Positions 39,940 through 49,312 are shown, counted from the stretch's first letter. The stretch is 64,000 nucleotides of DNA from Pseudoalteromonas piscicida (GCF_000238315.3 NZ_CP011924.1:1218501-1282500), one strand, 5' to 3'. Numbers and translations are program-made. Notes: generated by a model from the letters alone, not told the origin.

Positions 39940-40741
39940 ATGAAAACAACATACTATCCGAGTATTTGGATCTCAGACGTACACTTGGGCTACAAGGACT
40001 GTAAAGCGAAGTTCTTGCTAGATTTTCTCAACAAAACCGAATGTGATGTACTCTATCTGGTCGGTGATATCGTTGATCTATGGTCAATGAAACGCCAGTT
40101 TTTTTTGGGATCCATCCCACTATCAGGTATTAGAATGCATACAAAAAAAAGCGGGATCTGGTACACGCGTTATCTACATTCCGGGTAATCACGACGAAAC
40201 CTTCAGAAACTACGTTGGGCAAACGCTTTTTAAAGTCGAAGTGCATAAAACCTTTATTCATACCACTTCCGTAGGTAAGCGGTTTTTATTACTACACGGT
40301 GATGATTTTGACTCGGCAACAAGATACAACAAACTGATCAGTATCATTGGGGATGCCGCTTATGATTTTCTACTATTCTTAAATCGCTGGACCAATCGCG
40401 TACGACGTTTATATGGTGGTCATTATTGGTCGCTTGCATCTTGGCTGAAAAAGCGCGTGCATAAAGCCAGAGAGGCCATTGCCGCATTCGAAAACGCAGC
40501 AATTCATGAAGCGAAGAAACAAGGTGTCGACGGTATTATCTGCGGGCATATCCACCAACCAGAGATCCGTGTCGTAGATGGTATTGTGTACTGCAACGAT
40601 GGTGATTGGATAGAAAACTGCACGGCATTGGTTGAAAACCCAGAAGGTCGTATCGAATTGCTGCATTGGTCAGATGTACAGTCCGTACTCAACGTAGTTG
40701 AAATTGACAATGTTAAAACCGATAATGTTGAAGCCGCTTAA
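39940..40741 (+). pseudogene. LpxH-like metallophosphoesterase, frameshifted
   Basis: The reading frame from ATG 39940 (WISDVHLGYKDCKAKFLLDFL, VLYLVGDIVDLWSMKRQFF) belongs to the UDP-2,3-diacylglucosamine diphosphatase-like calcineurin superfamily. It breaks at a run of eight T (40099-40106). Reading one T fewer continues perfectly: WDPSHYQVLECIQKK, then PGNHDETFRNYVG, LLHGDDFD and GHIHQPEIRVVDGIVYCNDGDW, to the stop at 40741. All metal-binding motifs (DVH, GDIVD, GNHD, GHIH) survive across the two frames. A real one-base insertion, phase variation, slippage or a sequencing error are all possible. It is probably not the sole LpxH. Confidence 0.85.
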
Positions 40742-40757
40742 TTAGCGGCTTTAGTTC
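40731..40757 (+). terminator. Terminator overlapping the LpxH-like stop codon
   Basis: Stem AAGCCGCT / AGCGGCTT (40731-40738 and 40744-40751) has the stop codon in its loop and is followed by a T-rich stretch. Confidence 0.7.
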
Positions 40758-40763
40758 TTTCGG

Positions 40764-41057
40764 TCACTCTTCTTTTAATAGCTTATGCAGTAAATCGATG
40801 CGTTTATTGATACGCTTGTTTTGCACGTGTGCCTCTGCGCTTAAGCTCATCATTAAAATCAAAAAGATGTATAAAACGGGTTGTTCAATAATTTCTGGGT
40901 AGCGATAAATTAAAAATACGACTGCCGTTAGCATACCGATGATCTGGTAGAATCGTCGCTTATTATTAGGCCTCAGCGAATTAAACTCTTTTAGTATCGC
41001 TTCCTTTCGCGACATATCCTCAAACAGCACCTGAGGACAATCCTGATTTTTCTTCAT
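40764..41057 (-). CDS. Small membrane protein (97 aa)
   Basis: Not recognised. It has a basic N-terminal half (MKKNQDCPQVLFEDMSRKEAILKEF), two close hydrophobic segments (about residues 40-75: IIGMLTAVVFLIYR and PVLYIFLILMMSL), and a charged helical tail (KRINKRIDLLHKLLKEE). The ATG at 41057 is preferred over an in-frame GTG at 41072. Confidence 0.55.
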   Translation of the reverse strand: MKKNQDCPQVLFEDMSRKEAILKEFNSLRPNNKRRFYQIIGMLTAVVFLIYRYPEIIEQPVLYIFLILMMSLSAEAHVQNKRINKRIDLLHKLLKEE

Positions 41058-41212
41058 ATATAGTACTTTCACTTATTTTTAGCGAAGTTATATTCGAAAT
41101 AAACAATCGCCGTTTGTTAACAATACTTGTTGCCCAAAAATGGGGAATTACCCAAGCTTTATCACTTAAGAAGACGTTTTATGAAAACAATCTCCGCTTT
41201 TCGTCAGGTGTG

Positions 41213-42361
41213 TTATATCACAAATGTAGTCGTTGCCCAGACAATAATACCGATAATAAACACTAGAATACCATATTGAAAGTGCCTCACCATTGGGAAC
41301 ACCGCTTTATCCGTACGTTCAATAGACAAAGGATATTGCCAATGCGTTAACGCAAGTAAGAGTGGCTCAGCTTCTACGCTCATGCCAGAGAGTGAAACCG
41401 TCGCACCATACTCAGTATCAAAGACCAAATCAACAATATGATTACGACGAGTCGACGCGGTTAACCTATCCAAGTCGCTGACTATAAACGTATTCCAATG
41501 TACCTTAATATCGTTAACTTCATCCTTTTTTACCTCTCGTGCTTGTTTATCTGTAAACAGTAACGCAGGTAGCAGCAAACTATTTTCCTCAACCTTAATT
41601 TGGTTACAGGGTGAGTGGTAAACAAAATAGTGTTTATTACTGATAAGTACAGACGTCAACCAATAGCTCAAATACGTGAGCACCAAAAATACTAAACCAG
41701 CTATGTAGTTTTGTGACGAGTAAACAATAAAGCAGGTCATTAGAGCAAAAGCCCCTACCACCATCCAAACAATATGCAGCTTATGCTTAGGCGTTGGTAG
41801 TGCACATCGTAACACGGAGAATCGCTCTTCAATATCGCGATTGCTATTCATAAATAAAGGAAATAATCTTGCAAGGCTAGTGGGAGTTGAACGCGTAGCT
41901 GATCTCCTATCTGCATCCGCGTCTGCCGTTGGTTGAATGTTTTGGTCAAAACCAGATGCCGACACAAGCGCGGTGAGTTTATCAGCTTGCCGTAAACACG
42001 AAAATGAATAGACCGCAGGCTCCTCATTTTCTGAGAGATAACTTATACCAATATAATTGAGTTGCTTGTTACAACCCGTAGATACTTCAGTCACAGTTGC
42101 AAGCGGTATCACACGCTCACCTATTCTCCGAAGACGTACATTCAATAACGATAGTTGTTTAGTGATAACAAACTGCTTTTGTGCAGGGTCAAACATTAAA
42201 CGATTACGGTATGCAAATAGTAACAAAGAAATCACTAAGTAGATCAGAGCTTCCAAAAAACTTGACCCGGCTAAGTGAAAAACCGACGAAAACAAGAATA
42301 AAATGGCAATGCCGTTAGTAACTGATTCACTGACTGACTTAAGTACCGTGGTTGATGTCAT
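41213..42361 (-). CDS. Uncharacterised membrane protein (382 aa)
   Basis: Not recognised. Hydrophobic segments appear at about residues 15-52 (probably two helices), 195-245 (two) and 360-380 (one). They separate two soluble regions that each look like a PH-like beta domain (RLMFDPAQKQFVITKQLSL; HYFVYHSPCNQIKVEENSLL). The pattern of paired helices plus a beta domain, repeated, suggests an internal duplication. It lies downstream of the NatAB-like exporter but 156 bp away. Confidence 0.65.
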   Translation of the reverse strand: MTSTTVLKSVSESVTNGIAILFLFSSVFHLAGSSFLEALIYLVISLLLFAYRNRLMFDPAQKQFVITKQLSLLNVRLRRIGERVIPLATVTEVSTGCNKQLNYIGISYLSENEEPAVYSFSCLRQADKLTALVSASGFDQNIQPTADADADRRSATRSTPTSLARLFPLFMNSNRDIEERFSVLRCALPTPKHKLHIVWMVVGAFALMTCFIVYSSQNYIAGLVFLVLTYLSYWLTSVLISNKHYFVYHSPCNQIKVEENSLLLPALLFTDKQAREVKKDEVNDIKVHWNTFIVSDLDRLTASTRRNHIVDLVFDTEYGATVSLSGMSVEAEPLLLALTHWQYPLSIERTDKAVFPMVRHFQYGILVFIIGIIVWATTTFVI

Positions 42362-42516
42362 CCTACATTCCTTGAGTGACTAATATTGAAACCTACTACT
42401 TGCACAAGCTACCTAAACAGGTAGAAGACTAAATTACAAAAAGTTAAACGCTGAATAAGGCGTTTATCGTACAGAAAAACGCCATAATTCTCAATGACTC
42501 ACACCTAACTGAAGCT

Positions 42517-43725
42517 TTACCTAAACAATACGGTTTCTTTATTAAACCATTTAACGCAGCACACGAGTAACCCTGCTGCTAAAACGGCAGAAGCGCCAAA
42601 AATTAACGCGACGTAGCCATAATCGACCGTACCTTTGATGATTTCTTTAATCGCTAATGCCACATTGGTAATTGGGATCAATGCGGTTTTAGCGGTTAAC
42701 TCCATATTTGGCATTAAGGACATCACAATGGGAATGAAAATACCCATGCTGAGTGGCCCCATGTAGTTTTGTGCTTCTTTAAAGGTTCTGGCGTAAATTG
42801 AAATGGCAAGTGTTAGCGACGAAAGCATCACAGCAACAGGAAGCAACAACGCAAAAATCAACACAAAGTCTATTAATGCAACCGACGAGAAGGCGTTTTT
42901 AATAACGTCTAGTTCGACAAAGCTACTGGCAATTCCTATCCACAGCGCCATGCTGGAGACCGTGATAAGCGCACAGAATATTGAACTACTCAATACGGTT
43001 AAAAATTTACCCAACACTAACTCTGTGCGAGAAATTGGCGTTAACAACAGCGTCTCTAAAGTGCCACGCTCTTTCTCTCCAGCGCCTAAATCAATAGCTG
43101 GATAGCTTGCCCCCATCAATACCAGCGGAATCAACATATAAGGGATAAATGCACCTAACTTCTCGCCTAAATTCTCGCGTTTGTCAGCGGTATCCACTTT
43201 AGTAATCGATATAGGTTGCAGCACTGCCGCTTGCTCCGCTTGCGACAATCCTAGTGAGGTTAACTTCGCCGCTCTGAGTTCATCAGAAAACTTCTTAGCA
43301 AGTTTAGATAATCGGTCGTATATAAAGTTGATAGATTGAGCATCGTTAAACACGATTTTCCATTCACTTTTTACGCCAGACTCCAGATTTTCAACCGGAT
43401 CGGATGGAATAAAAACCCCAACATCGATCACGCCACTTCGTACCGCATCACTCAATGCTTCGACGCTATCAAGCTTGAGCTCACCTGCATATTTCTTAAA
43501 ACTTTTATGATAAAAAACCTGCTCTGAGAACTTTTCAGCATAGGCTTCATTTGCGATGTAATACGTATGAACTTCTTGCTTCGCTTCCATGGCGGCCTGT
43601 GAAGCCATAAAGCCGACTAAAGCCATAATCACAGGAAATACTAACATTGGCAGTGCAATCACAAAAAACAGTGTTTTGCGGTCGCGCAGCAGCTCTCTAA
43701 TTTCTTTTAAAAATACCTCAAACAT
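42517..43725 (-). CDS. ABC-2 type exporter permease (NatB-like)
   Basis: This 402-residue permease has one N-terminal helix (about 20-45), a large extracytoplasmic domain (about 45-190) and five to six C-terminal helices, as in NatB-type Na+ export permeases (YPAIDLGAGEKERGTLETLLLTPISRTELVLGKF). Its start overlaps the stop of the ATPase gene by 8 bp. Substrate is inferred only from the family. Confidence 0.85.
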   Translation of the reverse strand: MFEVFLKEIRELLRDRKTLFFVIALPMLVFPVIMALVGFMASQAAMEAKQEVHTYYIANEAYAEKFSEQVFYHKSFKKYAGELKLDSVEALSDAVRSGVIDVGVFIPSDPVENLESGVKSEWKIVFNDAQSINFIYDRLSKLAKKFSDELRAAKLTSLGLSQAEQAAVLQPISITKVDTADKRENLGEKLGAFIPYMLIPLVLMGASYPAIDLGAGEKERGTLETLLLTPISRTELVLGKFLTVLSSSIFCALITVSSMALWIGIASSFVELDVIKNAFSSVALIDFVLIFALLLPVAVMLSSLTLAISIYARTFKEAQNYMGPLSMGIFIPIVMSLMPNMELTAKTALIPITNVALAIKEIIKGTVDYGYVALIFGASAVLAAGLLVCCVKWFNKETVLFR

Positions 43726-44503
43726 GCCGTGCTCCCGTTAACAAATTCAAAAATGCCTGATTTAGCTCTTCACTTTGCCCCTTTGCTTTAAACTCAGCCA
43801 AGCTGCCATCAAAACAGGTGATCCCTTTATCGATAACAGACACCCTATCGCACAATAATGCAACTTCATCTAAGTGATGGGTAGAAAATATAACGGGTGT
43901 ACCACGCGCTTTGAGGTCGCGAATAAAAGAGATAACCGTTTGTGTGGTCATAATATCAAGGCCAGTCGTAGGCTCATCTAGTACCACGACTTTAGGGCTA
44001 TGTACCACCGCCCGTGCAATATTGGTCTTTTGTTTCATACCGGTCGATAGGTGTTCAGCCCTTTTATCTAAAAAGGTCTCCATCTCTAAGCGCTGAAACA
44101 GCTCATCACATTTCGCTTTTAATGCTTTGCCTTTTAAACCATGAAGTCGTGCAAAGTATTCAACATTTTCTTTGGCAGTAAGACGTCCATATAACCCTGT
44201 TGATCCTGATAGAAAACCGATGGCTTTGCGTGCAACAACAGGCTTTTTCACAATATCCTGACCATCCACTAAGATAGTTCCAGCATCCGGCGTCAGCGCA
44301 GTTGATAGCATACGCAAAGTGGTGGTTTTTCCCGCCCCATTGGGGCCGAGCAATCCGAGTACTTCACCTTGCCCACAGTGTAGATTGACCTCTTCTACAC
44401 TATGAAAAAAACCCTCACGCTCGCGAGGATCCGTTTGACTCTTTTTCTTTTTATGTTCGCGAGTCAGGGCGAAGCGCTTTTTTAATCCATTGATAGCTAT
44501 CAT
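43718..44503 (-). CDS. ABC transporter ATP-binding protein (NatA-like)
   Basis: This 261-residue ATPase has Walker A GPNGAGKTT, signature motif LSTGMKQK, Walker B VVVLDEPTTGLD and the switch histidine in STHHLDE. With the overlapping permease gene it makes a two-gene exporter, and it starts 1 bp before the end of the DUF3025 gene upstream. Confidence 0.92.
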   Translation of the reverse strand: MIAINGLKKRFALTREHKKKKSQTDPREREGFFHSVEEVNLHCGQGEVLGLLGPNGAGKTTTLRMLSTALTPDAGTILVDGQDIVKKPVVARKAIGFLSGSTGLYGRLTAKENVEYFARLHGLKGKALKAKCDELFQRLEMETFLDKRAEHLSTGMKQKTNIARAVVHSPKVVVLDEPTTGLDIMTTQTVISFIRDLKARGTPVIFSTHHLDEVALLCDRVSVIDKGITCFDGSLAEFKAKGQSEELNQAFLNLLTGARHV

Positions 44504-44504
44504 G

Positions 44505-45329
44505 CTACTTCCTTCTTTTCGGCCTGAAATAGTCCGTATTTTGATAAAATTCTAAATCTTGTGGCTCATGCCAGTTTGGGATCCCAAGCAGCGGAATGGG
44601 TGACATTTTGGTATTGTCTTCAAGCAGCCCATCATTGATCAGTGCGACCAATTTATCATCTAACCAACGATATTGTTCGCTTAATGAAAGTTGCCAAAAT
44701 GCAGCGTCAACATTGATACACACCAGTTTTCCCGTTAGCCCAATAAAGGGATTGGTTAGCATCTCGTAGTTTGCATGGCCAAATACAAAAGGCTTTAGGT
44801 TTTGCTGCCATTCTGAGCGATTATCGTAAAATACATTCTGCCATTGGTGTGATTTAAGGGCATCACGCCACTTATCATCATCGATTGCCAACACCAAACC
44901 ACACTCATCAAAGAGTGTTAACGCATTGCGCTTTTTACTCCGCTGCTTTAAACCAAACTGTGCTATTTCTTCGATATGTAGGGCATTTAACAAAGCTTTT
45001 GTTTTTGGGAATAAACACCAAATCAACGCGCCAAATAAGTCGTGCCAATTTTGACTACGCGTCGGTACCTGATGGGTTTCAAAGATAATCTCTTCATAGT
45101 ATTTATCGCCAAAGTCTATCGTTTCATCGGCCACAAAGCGGGTATCATACTGTTGCAAGCTAATGCTGTTTACGTGCGAAGACAACCACTCGGGGCTTGG
45201 CCAATCTTGCTGGCTTTTTAAGTCAAAAAGCTGATTTAAATGGGAAAACGGCTCAGCATGTAAACATGCAACCTGCCACGCCTCAGGCGCTGTAAACTTT
45301 TTCATTTGATTGAGATACTTATCATGCAA
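44505..45329 (-). CDS. DUF3025 protein
   Basis: This 274-residue protein has the DUF3025 core RSQNWHDLFGALIWCLFPKTKALLNALH and LTLFDECGLVLAID. It is cytosolic, with no signal peptide. It is immediately upstream of the ABC exporter genes, so probably co-transcribed. Function is unknown. Confidence 0.82.
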   Translation of the reverse strand: MHDKYLNQMKKFTAPEAWQVACLHAEPFSHLNQLFDLKSQQDWPSPEWLSSHVNSISLQQYDTRFVADETIDFGDKYYEEIIFETHQVPTRSQNWHDLFGALIWCLFPKTKALLNALHIEEIAQFGLKQRSKKRNALTLFDECGLVLAIDDDKWRDALKSHQWQNVFYDNRSEWQQNLKPFVFGHANYEMLTNPFIGLTGKLVCINVDAAFWQLSLSEQYRWLDDKLVALINDGLLEDNTKMSPIPLLGIPNWHEPQDLEFYQNTDYFRPKRRK

Positions 45330-45342
45330 TTAGCCGACTATT

Positions 45343-45516
45343 TTACTGAAGCACCTGATACTTGGCAAAAGCCAATTGTAAATGAGCGTAACAGGCTACG
45401 TCACACGCTAAAATGAGGATAGCGATTAAAAACAATGCAATGATCTGTTCCACAACGGTTGTTTCATTAATTTCTATCTCCTCTAGCCGTCTTGTCCCGC
45501 TCGAACTTTTACGCAT
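45343..45516 (-). CDS. Possible small single-pass membrane protein (57 aa)
   Basis: A frame from ATG 45516 to TAA 45343 encodes a charged N-terminus (MRKSSSGTRRLEEIEINE) and one strong hydrophobic helix (IIALFLIAILILACDVACYA). It lies 14 bp upstream of the DUF3025 gene on the same strand. The ribosome binding site is weak, so coding is uncertain. Confidence 0.35.
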   Translation of the reverse strand: MRKSSSGTRRLEEIEINETTVVEQIIALFLIAILILACDVACYAHLQLAFAKYQVLQ

Positions 45517-45563
45517 TTTATGTTACTACTTATGGGTTCCTAACAAGTAAAAGAAAGGCAATT

Positions 45564-47189
45564 ATGAAACTTAAACTGACGCTCAGCGCTTTATCTATGG
45601 CGATGCTGGCGGGCTGTGTTAGCACTAGCAATAGCCCCCAAGACATCGATACTGCATATAATAGTATTAACGATGCTCAACTCAGAGCCCATATTAAAAC
45701 CCTTGCCTCTGACGAATTTGGCGGCCGTGCTCCGTCAACAAAAGGTGAAGAGCTAACGCTTGCCTATTTAACCAAACATTTTAAAGCGCTTGGCTATCAG
45801 CCAGGAAATGGCAACAGCTTCCTACAAGAAGTGCCGCTTGTTTCGCTTGAAGCCGATCCTAATATGACGTTAACAATCGGTGGCAAAAACTACGAATATA
45901 AAAAAGACATGGTGATGGGCTCAGCCCGTATCAGTGAACTCGAATCAATCAAAGATTCAGAGCTGGTTTTTGTTGGCTATGGCGTAAATGCTCCAGAGTA
46001 CGACTGGAATGATTACGAAGGCCTAGACGTGAAAGGCAAGACAGTGGTGATGCTAGTAAACGATCCTGGCTTTGCTAATCCTGACTCGGGTAAATTTACC
46101 GGTGAAGCTATGACCTATTATGGTCGTTGGACGTATAAATACGAAGAAGCTTCACGCCAAGGCGCAGCAGGTGCGATCATTATTCATGAAACAGCGCCAG
46201 CTTCTTATCCTTGGAGCGTAGTAGAAAACTCTTGGAGTGGCCCACAGTTTGGCTTCCAAAAAGAAAATAACAATATGGACCGCGTTGCGGTTGAAGGCTG
46301 GGTAACAGTAGACGTTGCTAAAGAGCTGTTTCAAAAGGCTGGACTTGATTTTGACACCGCAAAGAAAAAAGCTGCTGAAGGCGCATACCACGTTGATATG
46401 GGCAACCTAAGCGCGTCAGTTACTGTCAAAAACACCATCAAAAAATCAACTTCGTATAACTTTATCGCCACCCTACCAGGTAGCAAAAAGTCTGACGAGC
46501 ACATCATCTACTCAGCACACTGGGATCATTTAGGTACCGATCCAAACCGTAAAGGCGATCAGATCTATAACGGCGCACATGATAATGCTAGCGGTACAGG
46601 CGGTATGATTGAGGTAGCTGAAGCCTTTACTAAACTGCCTACTCGCCCTAGCCGTTCAATTACGTTTTTGGCTGTGACGGCTGAAGAGCAAGGTCTATTA
46701 GGCTCAAAATTTTATGCTGCAAACCCTGTTATTCCAGCAGAGAAAACCGTTGCTAACATCAATATGGATAGCCTAAATTTATTGGGTAAAGTAAAAGACA
46801 TCAGCGTAGTTGGTATTGGTAAATCGGAACTTGATGAAATGCTAGAAACCGCAGCAAAAGCGCAAGACCGCGTCGTTTCAGGGGATCCACGTCCTGCCGC
46901 AGGTGGTTACTATCGCTCTGATCACTTCGCATTTGCGAACATGGGTGTGCCTGCAATGTACGCCGGTGGTGGAACCGAAGCACGTGACGAAGAGACTGAA
47001 ACCTACCGTAAACGTATGGGCTTAGTATTGCGCGGTTGTTATCATCAGCCTTGCGATCGCTACCGTGAAGAGTGGGATTTAAGCGGAGCAATCCAGGATC
47101 TACAGCTGTTCTTTAAAGTTGGCTATGATGTCTCTGAGCAAGACGCTTGGCCAAAATGGAAAGCAACCGCAGAGTTCCAAAGAAAATAA
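45564..47189 (+). CDS. M28-family metallopeptidase lipoprotein
   Basis: This 541-residue lipoprotein (lipobox LAGC at 15-18) has a PA domain (about 130-260) inserted in an M28 zinc peptidase. The M28 ligands are visible: His-Asp in AHWDHLG, Asp in GAHDNASG, catalytic Glu pair in VTAEEQGLLG, Asp in INMDSLN and His in YRSDHFAF. It is probably an outer-membrane or periplasmic aminopeptidase. The ATG at 45564 follows AGAAAGG; the 24-codon upstream extension is not used. Confidence 0.92.
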   Translation: MKLKLTLSALSMAMLAGCVSTSNSPQDIDTAYNSINDAQLRAHIKTLASDEFGGRAPSTKGEELTLAYLTKHFKALGYQPGNGNSFLQEVPLVSLEADPNMTLTIGGKNYEYKKDMVMGSARISELESIKDSELVFVGYGVNAPEYDWNDYEGLDVKGKTVVMLVNDPGFANPDSGKFTGEAMTYYGRWTYKYEEASRQGAAGAIIIHETAPASYPWSVVENSWSGPQFGFQKENNNMDRVAVEGWVTVDVAKELFQKAGLDFDTAKKKAAEGAYHVDMGNLSASVTVKNTIKKSTSYNFIATLPGSKKSDEHIIYSAHWDHLGTDPNRKGDQIYNGAHDNASGTGGMIEVAEAFTKLPTRPSRSITFLAVTAEEQGLLGSKFYAANPVIPAEKTVANINMDSLNLLGKVKDISVVGIGKSELDEMLETAAKAQDRVVSGDPRPAAGGYYRSDHFAFANMGVPAMYAGGGTEARDEETETYRKRMGLVLRGCYHQPCDRYREEWDLSGAIQDLQLFFKVGYDVSEQDAWPKWKATAEFQRK

Positions 47190-47223
47190 CGCAAATGATA
47201 TTGATTTTCATTTAAAATGAAAT

Positions 47224-47260
47224 TAAAGTGCAACTTAGACAATACACGGGTTGCACTTTA
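47224..47260. repeat. 11-bp inverted repeat abutting the transporter start
   Basis: TAAAGTGCAAC (47224-47234) and GTTGCACTTTA (47250-47260) pair around 15 nt. The last base is the A of the ATG chosen for the next gene. It may terminate the peptidase transcript, serve as an operator, or bury the start in mRNA structure. Confidence 0.55.
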
Positions 47261-48426
47261 TGTTTTCATCTCTACTTCGATACTCTCAACCAGCACATGG
47301 CGCTAAGGTGAGTTTATTGTTCAACAAGCGGTTGATTTTACCCCTCGTTATTATTGTACTTTTAGCATTTGAAACGGCGAGGCCAATTGTGGTCAGCGCG
47401 CTGAGTGATGCATTCTTTCAAGTCAGCGTCTTTGTTGCTGCTACCCTGCTCGTGTACTACTTTCTTGTTGACAGAATTCCACAGCTTAATCTCAGTTATC
47501 TGAGTACCAAATCCCCTATTCTCGAAATAGCCATGGCGTCAATATTGGGCGCACTGCCCGGCTGTGGTGGTGCGATTATCGTGGTCACCCAATTTACCAA
47601 AAAACAAGCAAGCTTTGCTTCAGTTGTCGCTGTGCTTACTGCGACGATGGGAGATGCAGCGTTTTTGCTACTCGCCAAAGAGCCCCTGACAGGCCTCACT
47701 ATCATCGCGATGGGCGTTGGTGTAGGTATCGTGAGTGGGCTATGTGTGCACTTAATTCATAAACCCGATTTTTGTGTCCCGCAGACCATCAATGAGGTCG
47801 AAGAAGAAACCTTACACGCGAGCCGTGCGTTTAGTCTAAGCCGTAAGGTGTGGAAGCTGTGCTTACTACCTAGCCTTGCAATTGCACTCGCGATTGCTTT
47901 TAACGTCGATTTAGCACCTTTTGATACAGAAATTGCTTGCCTTGGTGCAGCATTATGTCTTTTTGCTGTTTGCGTGTGGGCACTTAATTCAAAAGGCGTC
48001 AGCTATAAAGATATCACCTGTGAAGAAGGTGAATGCGACCCACCTTCAAAGCTCACCAGAGTGCTGCAGGACACGCACTTTGTGACCGCTTGGGTCGTTG
48101 CAAGCTTTTTGCTTTACGAGCTATCTACTGCGTATTTAGGGCTTGATCTCGCGGTTTGGTTTAAAGACTATGCGCTGTATGCACCACTGGTGGCCATTCT
48201 TGTCGGATTATTACCAGGCTGTGGCCCCCAAATTGTTGTTACAACGCTTTACCTGCAAGGTGTCGTGCCATTTAGTGCCCTTGCAGCCAATGCCGTTGCT
48301 AACGATGGCGATGCGTTATTTCCAGCGATAGCACTGGCACCAAGGGCGGCGCTATATGCCACCATCTACTCTGCAGTGCCTGCATTTATCGTGGGCTACG
48401 GCCTCTACTACATTAACTTGGCTTAA
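47260..48426 (+). CDS. Putative manganese/heavy-metal exporter (ArsP_2-type, about 10 TM)
   Basis: This 388-residue multi-pass membrane protein belongs to the family named putative manganese transporter (10-TM heavy-metal exporter). Two similar motifs are spaced by half the protein: LGALPGCGGAIIVVTQF...MGDAAFLLLA and VGLLPGCGPQIVVTTLY...DGDALFPAIA. This shows an internal repeat with paired Pro-Gly-Cys-Gly signatures. The hydrophilic loop between them holds CEEGECD. The ATG at 47260 is the first reasonable start; a TTG 9 bp upstream also keeps frame. Confidence 0.78.
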   Translation: MFSSLLRYSQPAHGAKVSLLFNKRLILPLVIIVLLAFETARPIVVSALSDAFFQVSVFVAATLLVYYFLVDRIPQLNLSYLSTKSPILEIAMASILGALPGCGGAIIVVTQFTKKQASFASVVAVLTATMGDAAFLLLAKEPLTGLTIIAMGVGVGIVSGLCVHLIHKPDFCVPQTINEVEEETLHASRAFSLSRKVWKLCLLPSLAIALAIAFNVDLAPFDTEIACLGAALCLFAVCVWALNSKGVSYKDITCEEGECDPPSKLTRVLQDTHFVTAWVVASFLLYELSTAYLGLDLAVWFKDYALYAPLVAILVGLLPGCGPQIVVTTLYLQGVVPFSALAANAVANDGDALFPAIALAPRAALYATIYSAVPAFIVGYGLYYINLA

Positions 48427-48487
48427 TACTTGAGTACGTCGACGAAGTGATCTGATGCAGGCTCATACACAATCTGGCTGTTTATAG

Positions 48488-48572
48488 CGGGCAAAAATAC
48501 GTAGGCTATAATCCAAGCGAAGCGAAGGGAGCCTACGTCTTTTGTCCCATCGAGTTTATGCGATTGTTAGGT
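48488..48572 (-). other. attC-like half site behind the 48567 gene
   Basis: On the minus strand, ACCTAAC (R''-type core, overlapping the gene's stop) is followed by a long imperfect palindrome (CAAAAGACGTAGGCT / AGCCTACGTATTTTTG). No GTTRRRY box closes it, so it is at best a degenerate integron recombination site. Confidence 0.4.
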
Positions 48573-49076
48573 GTGCTTTACCCTGCTGTACAAAATATAG
48601 GAGACAATAGGGAAAAACATAATTATCAAGTCTATAGCCAATCTAAAAATCGCCAGAAAATACACATTTCTTTTGTTTTGGAGCCAATCGTGATTGGTTG
48701 TTTGACTCACTGAATCATATACAACTGTATTATAATAAAATGGGCCAAATCGGTTGCTCATTTTTAAATAGCTAAGTTTATAATGTCCCTTCTCTAGCGA
48801 TGTCAAATTCCATAACCAAAAAAAGTGTTGGGGGCATGGTTGCCAATCACAAGCTAATAGTTTGTTAGTAGGTAATTCGTAAAACTCGCTGATGTAATCA
48901 TTGATTTCTGCTGCTCTTATTTTCGTTCGCTGAACTTGTAATCTTGTATCATTCGCAGTTGTTTTAGCTTCTAACACTAAATTATTGAAATCCAACGATG
49001 CTAGTAGCAAACCGAAGAATAGAAATGGTATCGAAACGACAAACAGCACTACACGCTTCATTGCACACCTAGACAT
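48567..49076 (-). CDS. Uncharacterised membrane protein in a cassette-like setting (169 aa)
   Basis: Not recognised. Hydrophobic segments lie near the N-terminus (VVLFVVSIPFLFFGLLLASL) and C-terminus (FRLAIDLIIMFFPIVSYILY), with a soluble middle containing CDWQPCPQHFFW. The ATG at 49076 follows GGGAG at 5-nt spacing. The stop codon lies inside an attC-type R'' core, as in integron cassettes. Low GC and isolation fit acquired DNA. Confidence 0.6.
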   Translation of the reverse strand: MSRCAMKRVVLFVVSIPFLFFGLLLASLDFNNLVLEAKTTANDTRLQVQRTKIRAAEINDYISEFYELPTNKLLACDWQPCPQHFFWLWNLTSLEKGHYKLSYLKMSNRFGPFYYNTVVYDSVSQTTNHDWLQNKRNVYFLAIFRLAIDLIIMFFPIVSYILYSRVKHT

Positions 49077-49180
49077 AGTGACTCCCACACGGTGCTAGCC
49101 TCCGCTTTTTTCGTGGGTTAGCTTAATACAAAGCCAGAGCCATAATTAGTTTGTCAAATAACTAAACAGCTGAGGCTAGC

Positions 49181-49312
49181 ATGAACAAACATAACATACT
49201 TTTTATCGGACTTGATACACATAAAGAATTCAATGAAGTCGCCTATTTTGCATTGGAGCCAGAAGGCTTATTTGTAGCTCTAGCATCGATTAAAATTAAT
49301 TCCTTGCCTTGA
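49181..49312 (+). pseudogene. N-terminal stub of an IS110-family transposase
   Basis: The 43-codon frame begins MNKHNILFIGLDTHKEFNEV. The sequence GLDTHKE is the first catalytic (DEDD) segment typical of IS110 transposases. Similarity ends at about codon 29, where the sequence passes into the 3' end of the nuclease gene. The upstream 90 bp carry the inverted repeat TGCTAGCCTC / GAGGCTAGCA (49093-49102 and 49172-49181), perhaps remnant of the element's non-coding end. Confidence 0.72.

Noticed and set aside
45324..45416. 30-residue plus-strand frame between DUF3025 and the M28 peptidase
   Set aside because: Too short, no ribosome binding site, and antisense to a better candidate.
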